Part shown: positions 58,440 through 64,000 of the stretch, piece by piece | Layout: each line of letters begins with the position of its first letter | How positions within the stretch are numbered: the first letter of the stretch is position 1 | Source: Sipunculus nudus | Taxonomy: Eukaryota > Annelida > Sipuncula > Golfingiida > Sipunculidae | DNA: 64,000 bases | Reading direction: 5' to 3' | Assembly: GCA_026874595.1 (NCBI GenBank) | Contig: CM049315.1 | Location: 19,485,664 to 19,549,663 of the forward strand | The notes under the pieces: generated by a model | Seen by the model: the letters and a program-made list of their open reading frames with translations, nothing else | Databases searched by the model: none | Told to the model about the DNA's origin: nothing | Position numbers and translations under genes: made by a program

Positions 58440-58985
58440 GATTTTAACATGTTGATCCTAAATCTTCAAGCTTTCTGTGTCAAGAAGTGGTTAAGGCTCA
58501 ATCGTTGTCAGTAAATCTTTCCGTGTTCGAAGATAGAGGACGATTTCAGCGGTTTTAATCAAGTATGATCTGGGCTCAGGCTTTATCCTGCCACTTGCCT
58601 TGTAGAACGTTAATACTTACATTGTTACTTCACTGCAAAGGGGTCAAAGCCTTTGTCCCTCTCCTGTCGTAATATCTGTTCTGCTTTACTTTCTGTTCAT
58701 CTCTGTTATTTGCGTTCAGGAGGAACAATGTCATGTAATTGTGGAAGGTTGGCTCTGATATTTCTACCCCTATAGACAGGTTGGAACGGAGTTTGACCTC
58801 TTTCTAGAGGGGTAGATCTGTAGATTAACAGTCCCTTGTATGGATCCTCTTTAGTGATCGCACACTTTTTTTAAATTGGCCTTCACTGTTTCACTGCATT
58901 TTCTGCGAGTCCGTTTGATTGTGGGAACATACGACTGGAGGTTGTGTTTGAAGTCCAATTTTCTTGCAAAGTTTTAAAAATAATC
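58440..58985 (-). pseudogene. Ty3/Gypsy integrase C-terminal remnant
   Basis: Reading the - strand with frame changes gives FARKLDFKH, TSSRMFPQSNGLAENAVKQ, KEDPYKGLLIYRSTPLERG, RGRNIRANLP and PPERK, then a stretch ending near RKDL. This is the end of the integrase core (QSNG...ENAVK) and the C-terminal domain of Gypsy-type LTR retrotransposons. Frameshifts and stops show it is long dead. No LTRs were found around it. Confidence 0.7.
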
Positions 58986-58989
58986 ACTC

Positions 58990-59365
58990 TTGAAACAAGG
59001 CCAATTATTACTAATAAGTTTATATGGGATGCCTTTAAACACAAAACAATGTTAGTGTGCATGTATCACTGCCTCTGCAGTCTACTACTTCACCTCGTAC
59101 ACATATCTGAAGTTGATAAAGTAACTTTTTCAAATGGTCGCTTTGGAATTCTGTTCGGAATCTTTACAGGCACTACAATATTGTAGCATATGTATACTCA
59201 ATGCTGGACCATTACTTTTGAAGAACAAGTGTAACCTGTATATGAACAATTCAAGTACTAAACACTTAGAACAAGAAACAATTAAACAAACATTACTGCT
59301 GCAATTCTGGCATGGATGCACACAACACAAAAACTAGAATATGGGTAGTCAACAAGCGACTACGT
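58990..59365. other. No recognised feature
   Basis: Overlapping ORFs on both strands at 59130-59337 mirror each other and lack domains. Confidence 0.35.
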
Positions 59366-61960
59366 GTATCCGCCAAAATCTGATTGAGAAAGGTGAAGTG
59401 AGGCATTGATTGAGTGGCAAGGGGAAATAGAGTGAGTTGTGTTGCATAATAATGTGGATGTCTGCAGCCGAAATGTGTCTGTAGGTTGCACCACCTACCA
59501 CAAAATCCAGAAAGCTGTTCAAGAAGTATAAACATGCAAAATTTTAAGAGGGTAAGTCAAACCACTGCTGAGATATGAGTGATTTTATCCCAAGGCAGAT
59601 GAACAGATGGACGCTGTGCAAAAATGGTTGCAGGTGGCACCACGAGTTTTGCCTATGATAAAGAGCTATGGGAGATCTATACACATGCAAAATTTCAGGG
59701 GGATATGTCAAACTAGTCCTGAGATATAAGCCTGAATGTCTGCAGCATAAACATAAATGTAGGTGGCGCCACCTGCCAAAAAATCCAGAAAGCTATTCAA
59801 GATGTATAAACATGCAAAAGTTTAGGTAGATAAGTCAAACCACTACTGAGATATGAGTGATTTTAGCCCACGGTAGATAAACAGACAGACGCTGTGCAAA
59901 AATGGTGGCAGGTGGTACCACCAGTTTTGTGTATGATTAAGAGCTATGTGACATCTATACACATTCCTAATACCTGGGGAATATGTCAAACCAGTCCTGA
60001 GATATAAGCCTGAATGTCTGCAGCGTATACATAAATGTAGTTGGCGCCACCTGTCACAAAATCCAGAAAGCTATCCAAGATGTATAGACCTGCAAAATTT
60101 TAGGCAGATATGTCAAACCACTACCGAGATATAAGTGATTTTATCCCACGGCAAACAAACAGACGGACGCTGTGCAAAAATAATTGCAGGTGGCGCCACC
60201 AGTTTTGCGTTTAATAAAGAGCTATATGAGATCTATAAACAGGCAAAATTTTTGCCCAATCGGTCAAATGGTTCCTGAGATATGAGGTTGGATGTCTGCA
60301 GCATAACTTTGAATGTAGGTGGCGCCACCTGTCACAAAATCAAGAAAGCTGTCAAGAATGTATAAACCTGCAAAATTTCAGATAGATAAGTCAAACCACT
60401 GCTGAGATATGAGAGATTTTATCCCAAGGCAGATGAACAGATGGACGCTGTGCAAAAATGGTTGCAGGTGGCACCACCAGTTGTGCGTATGATAAAGAAC
60501 TATGGAAGATCTATACACATGCAACATTTCAGGGGGATATGTCAAACCAGTCCTGAGATATAAGCCTGAATGTCTGCAGCATATACATAAATGTAGGTGG
60601 CGCCACCTGCCAAAAAAATCCAGAAAGCTATCCAAGATGTATAAACATGCAAAATTTTAGGCAGATAAGTCAAACCACTACTGAGATATGAGTGATTTTA
60701 GCCCACGGCAGACAAATAGACAGACGCTGTGCAAAAATGGTGGCAGGTGGTACCACCAGTTTTGTGTATGATTAAGAGCTATGTGACATCTATACACATT
60801 CATAATTTCAGGGGAATATGTCAAACCAGTCCTGAGATATAAGCCTGAATGTCTGCAGCGTATACATAAATGTAGTTGGCGCCATCTGCCACAAATTCCA
60901 GAAAACTATAAAAAAAATAAACCTGCAAAATTTTAGGCAGATATGTCAAACCACTTCCGAGACATAAGTGATTTTATCCCACAGCAAGCAAACAGGTGGA
61001 CGCTGTGCAAAAATGATTGCAGGTGGCGCCACCAGTTTTGCATATGATAAAGAGCTATATGAGATCTATAAAAATGCAATATTTTTGCCCAATCGGTCCA
61101 ATTGTTCCTGAGATATGAGCTTGGATGTCTGCAGTGTAAATTTGAATGTAGGTGGCGCCACCTGTCATAAAATCAAGAAAGCTGTCAAGGATGTATAAAC
61201 CTGCAAAATATCAGGTGGATAAGTCAAACCACTGCCGAGATATGAGTGATTTTATCCCAAGGCAGATGAACAGATGGACGCTGTGCAAAAATGGTTGCTG
61301 GTGGCACCACCAGTTTTACGTATGATAAAGAGCTATGGGAGATCAATAAAAATGCAAAATTTTGGCCCAATCGGTCAAATGATTCCTGAGATATGAGCTT
61401 GAATGTCTGCAGTGTAAATTTGAATGAAGGTGGCGCCACCTTTCATAAAATCAAGAAAGCTGTCAAGGATGTATAAACCTGCAAAATATCAGGTGGATAA
61501 GTCAAACCACTGCCGAGATATGAGTGATTTTATCCCAAGGCAGATGAACAGATGGACGCTGTGCAAAAATGGTGGCAGGTGGCACCACCAGTTTAGCATA
61601 TGATAAAGAGCTATGGGAGATCTATACACATGCAAAATTTTGGCCCAAATGGGCAAACGGTTCCCGAGATATGAGCTTGGATATCTGCAGCCTAAACGTG
61701 AATGTAGCTGGCGCCACCTGTCATGATATCAGGTGAGCTCTCCATGATGTATACACATGCACAGTTTCAGGTGGATAAGTCCAACTAATGCAGAGATATG
61801 AGTGTTGCAGATGGTTGCAGATGGCACCACCAATTTTAGTGTATGTTATAAAGCTTTCCAAGGGCTACATTTGTGCAAAATCTTTAGCCTTATCGGTCAA
61901 ATGGTTCCCGAGATATGTGGGTTTATGTGGGGGAAACAGACGCTCAAATGGACGCTGGGC
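59366..61960. repeat. 278-bp dimeric satellite array, about nine units
   Basis: The marker CTGCAG of TGTCTGCAGC recurs at 59462, 59740, 60019, 60296, 60574, 60853, 61129, 61407 and 61685, spacings 276-279 bp. Each unit is two related half-units of about 139 bp. Each half has GAGATATRAG, a box GGTGGCRCCACC, AAGAGCTAT or AAAGCTAT, ATGTATAMACATGCAAAATTT and TCAAACCA. The box GGTGGCGCCACC is a perfect palindrome. Antisense ORFs of 60-85 codons repeat with the array and are artefacts. Confidence 0.92.
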
Positions 61961-62151
61961 AGAGAGGAATGGTCAGAGGTCAACCAAAAATAAGGGCGCA
62001 GCAGTCCACATGTGACCGATCATAATTCCGAATTTTAAAAAATTCTGCCCAGTGGTTATGGAGGAGTTCTCCGAAAGCTATGCCACAATGGCGGCAGCGT
62101 CGGCGTTCGATTGAAAACATAGTATCCGCAAAACTCTGTTTTGGCGGATAC
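61961..62151 (-). repeat. Dispersed repeat end with GTATCCGC hairpin
   Basis: On the - strand it starts GTATCCGCCAAAACAG, then continues with a GC-rich part and AGAACTCCTCCATAACCACTGGGCAGAATTTTTT. It matches 36893-37020. GTATCCGCAAAA (62122-62133) and TTTTGGCGGATAC (62139-62151) form a near-perfect hairpin. GTATCCGCCAAAA also occurs at 59366, at the other side of the array. Confidence 0.55.
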
Positions 62152-62430
62152 AATGATTGTAGCTGACACCACCAGTCTTATATACAACGAAGAGATATAT
62201 ACATATGCCCAATGTCAGACTGATATGTCAAACCCCTCCTGTAAAATAAGCAGGGACATACACTGTGCAAAATTTATTGTAGGTGGCGCCACGAGTCTTG
62301 TACACTATAAAGCTACCTGATATGTATAAAAATGCCCAATTTTAGGCTGATGTATCAAATTCCTCTGTAGAAATAAGCAGGTGCATACACTGAAAAAGTC
62401 AATGTAGGTGGCACCACCTGTCTTGTAAAT
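62152..62430. repeat. Diverged satellite half-units
   Basis: Three degenerate half-units with boxes GACACCACC, GGTGGCGCCACG and GGTGGCACCACC (62164, 62283, 62408), continuing the array beyond the GTATCCGC repeat. Confidence 0.65.
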
Positions 62431-62549
62431 GAGAATACCATCAAGTCCAATACATCAAACTTCCCCAGAGTTTGATGCACTGGGCTGACAAGGCTTAGGT
62501 TAATAAGGCAGTTGCCCCTGAGTGACCTGTGACAAATTGCTGCCTCAAG

Positions 62550-62800
62550 CTACTGCACTGAGTGAACTCTTGACCTGCACTTGGCTAGACTAAGTGAACT
62601 TTTGACCTGTACCTGGCTGCACTGAGTGAACTCTTGACCTGTTGCATAATCTGACACAGCTGGCAGTCTGAAAAAGCTATAAATAGATTCAGGCTGAACT
62701 TTGGTGCCAAATATGATGCAGTAAGCAGCCTGCCATAGCTGTAAATAGAATGCAGCTACTGCACTGATTAAACTCTTGATCTATACCTGGCTGCACTTCT
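62550..62800. repeat. Short imperfect repeat CTGCACTGAGTGAACTCTTGACCTG
   Basis: Three copies about 33 bp apart (62553, 62586, 62618) and one diverged copy at 62762. Confidence 0.7.
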
Positions 62801-62804
62801 TCCA

Positions 62805-63360
62805 ATCCTGGCACTTTGCCAAAACTATTTATTGAGCTGACATCAACTTAACTAATGGCCAACATCAAGGCACTGGCAATCTGCCAATGGTAAACCAAAT
62901 GCTGCCAAATGTACATAAAAGTGGTCCCTACTTGAAATAACTTTGAAATTTATTTTCACAATACAAAATGCTTTTCAGCTGACTTTTTATAAAAAAAAAA
63001 AGAAATCAGGAATATATGTTAAATTATTACGGATGCATACTGAATGCAAAATTAAAATACAGATATATCTCATTGATGGCAAATTCTTGAATTAAGTTGA
63101 GTAGGGATAATTTAAAAAATTTATAATCCACGTACAGTTGTCTTTATATAGCCACAGAGAGCTGAATATCCATTAGTGTAACATTGTCTGTTATGATGAA
63201 TAACTTAAATCATAAAGCTAAATTTTTTAAAAGCTTTTACAAATAACTTTCTTGTCAATATTAACAAAAAATAACCTGAAATCTAAATGTCTAGTGGCAT
63301 GATGTAATAGATGCTGATAAACTGGTGCCAGGCTAGATGTAACAGCATCACGAAGCTAAC
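62805..63360. other. AT-rich DNA, no recognised feature
   Basis: Nothing supportable apart from a short A-run at 62991-63001. Confidence 0.35.
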
Positions 63361-63369
63361 ATATATGGT

Positions 63370-64000
63370 AAAATGACTCAATTCAATCTCCATAATTCAG
63401 CCAAAATCATTCATGTGGAACCATTAATGACAATTTTTATAAGAATTATTGTAGGGATTATTCTTGTAAAATATTTAACAAACTGGCTTCAGTGGCATCA
63501 GTCGAAAAACGTTTCGCAGGTTTGTAACTCATATAGGAAGATACAGCAAACTGGCTAAGTTAAGCTTCCCGTAACTCAGCCAAAAAGCACTGAGCCAAAA
63601 CCATTTGAACAAACTTGAATTATCAACAGCTGTGGATAATTAATGTGTGAGATTTAAGAATTTGGCCCAGTGTTTTTTGAGAAGAAGATCTTTGTAGCCA
63701 CTGAGATAAAATGGGCTGTTATGGCATATGACTAAATTCAGCTTCCCATAACTTAGCCAAAAGTCACTGAAAAGTAGCCCTCAGTGTGATTCAGCACTGA
63801 TGACCCCGTACAAAAAAAGGCCGATGCAGGTGGCGCCACCAATACCTCAATTTCAGATATGACCTACGTGACCAACATTGGCATAAAATTTGGTTATGAT
63901 AGCTCCAGCCGTTTCAGAGATTAAAATTTTAATATGCTTTTTTGCACCGTAAACAAAGTTCAACCTCCTGTAACTCGGTAAAAAATCTCCGAACTGGAAC
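63370..64000. repeat. Diverged repeat with GTAACTCAGCCAAAA marker
   Basis: AATTCAGCCAAAA, GTAACTCAGCCAAAA, ATAACTTAGCCAAAA and GTAACTCGGTAAAA occur at about 63393, 63571, 63748 and 63970, spacing about 178, 177 and 222 bp. A satellite-type box GGTGGCGCCACC lies at 63829-63840. The repeat probably continues past the window. Confidence 0.55.

Noticed and set aside
59293-61439. - strand ORFs across the 278-bp array
   Set aside because: The same peptide recurs with each satellite unit; an artefact of the array.

Overview
The window is nuclear DNA of an animal. It is AT-rich, intron-bearing and dominated by transposable elements and microsatellites. There are no rRNA genes, operons or prokaryotic signals. 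Expanded secreted C-type lectin genes, several LINE families, LTR elements and bivalve-style tandem arrays suggest a marine invertebrate, most likely a bivalve mollusc; the phylum is inference.

The host genes I can support are three related genes on the + strand: gene 1 (14450-18505), gene 2 (23778-32690) and gene 3 (50067-57918). Each has a short signal-peptide exon, one exon for a four-cysteine PAN/apple-like domain, and two exons for a C-type lectin domain (CTLD). Genes 1 and 2 are intact on paper (263 and 262 aa) with only phase-1 introns. Gene 3 has a 2-nt frameshift in its third exon and has lost the end of the lectin domain, so it is probably a pseudogene. A decayed lectin exon lies at about 36212-36420. 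All copies lack the inner disulfide and the usual Ca2+ motifs of the lectin fold. The products would be secreted recognition proteins; ligands cannot be read from the sequence.

1-9.5 kb: a LINE copy on the - strand is cut in two (860-1418 and 9267-9540) by about 7.85 kb bounded by a 10-bp inverted repeat and clusters of AAACATGTTT palindromes. Inside lie a 50-bp minisatellite, a hAT-type MITE with a perfect 8-bp target duplication, another LINE fragment and a 180-bp tandem repeat. 9.7-13.4 kb: an orphan exon-like block and two tandem duplications, one old (about 0.7 kb) and one recent (385 bp). 14.4-32.7 kb: genes 1 and 2, with a miniature LTR retrotransposon (19336-19761), a pogo-like element (21875-22995) and tandem repeats between or within them. 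33-50 kb: microsatellites, two solo LTRs of one family (34747-35642 and 49341-50008), the lectin relic exon and a decayed L1/Tx1-type LINE (37786-43310). 50-58 kb: gene 3, whose large intron holds a 37-bp minisatellite, a solo copy of the miniature LTR and a LINE. 58-64 kb: a Gypsy integrase remnant and an array of 278-bp dimeric satellite repeats with a GGTGGCGCCACC box.

The most notable observation is the miniature LTR element at 19336-19761. It has two roughly 154-bp LTRs, a 12-nt match to the tRNA-Pro primer-binding site, a polypurine tract and no coding capacity, and each LTR contains a tRNA-like block with A- and B-box-like sequences. I found no convincing new multi-gene system.
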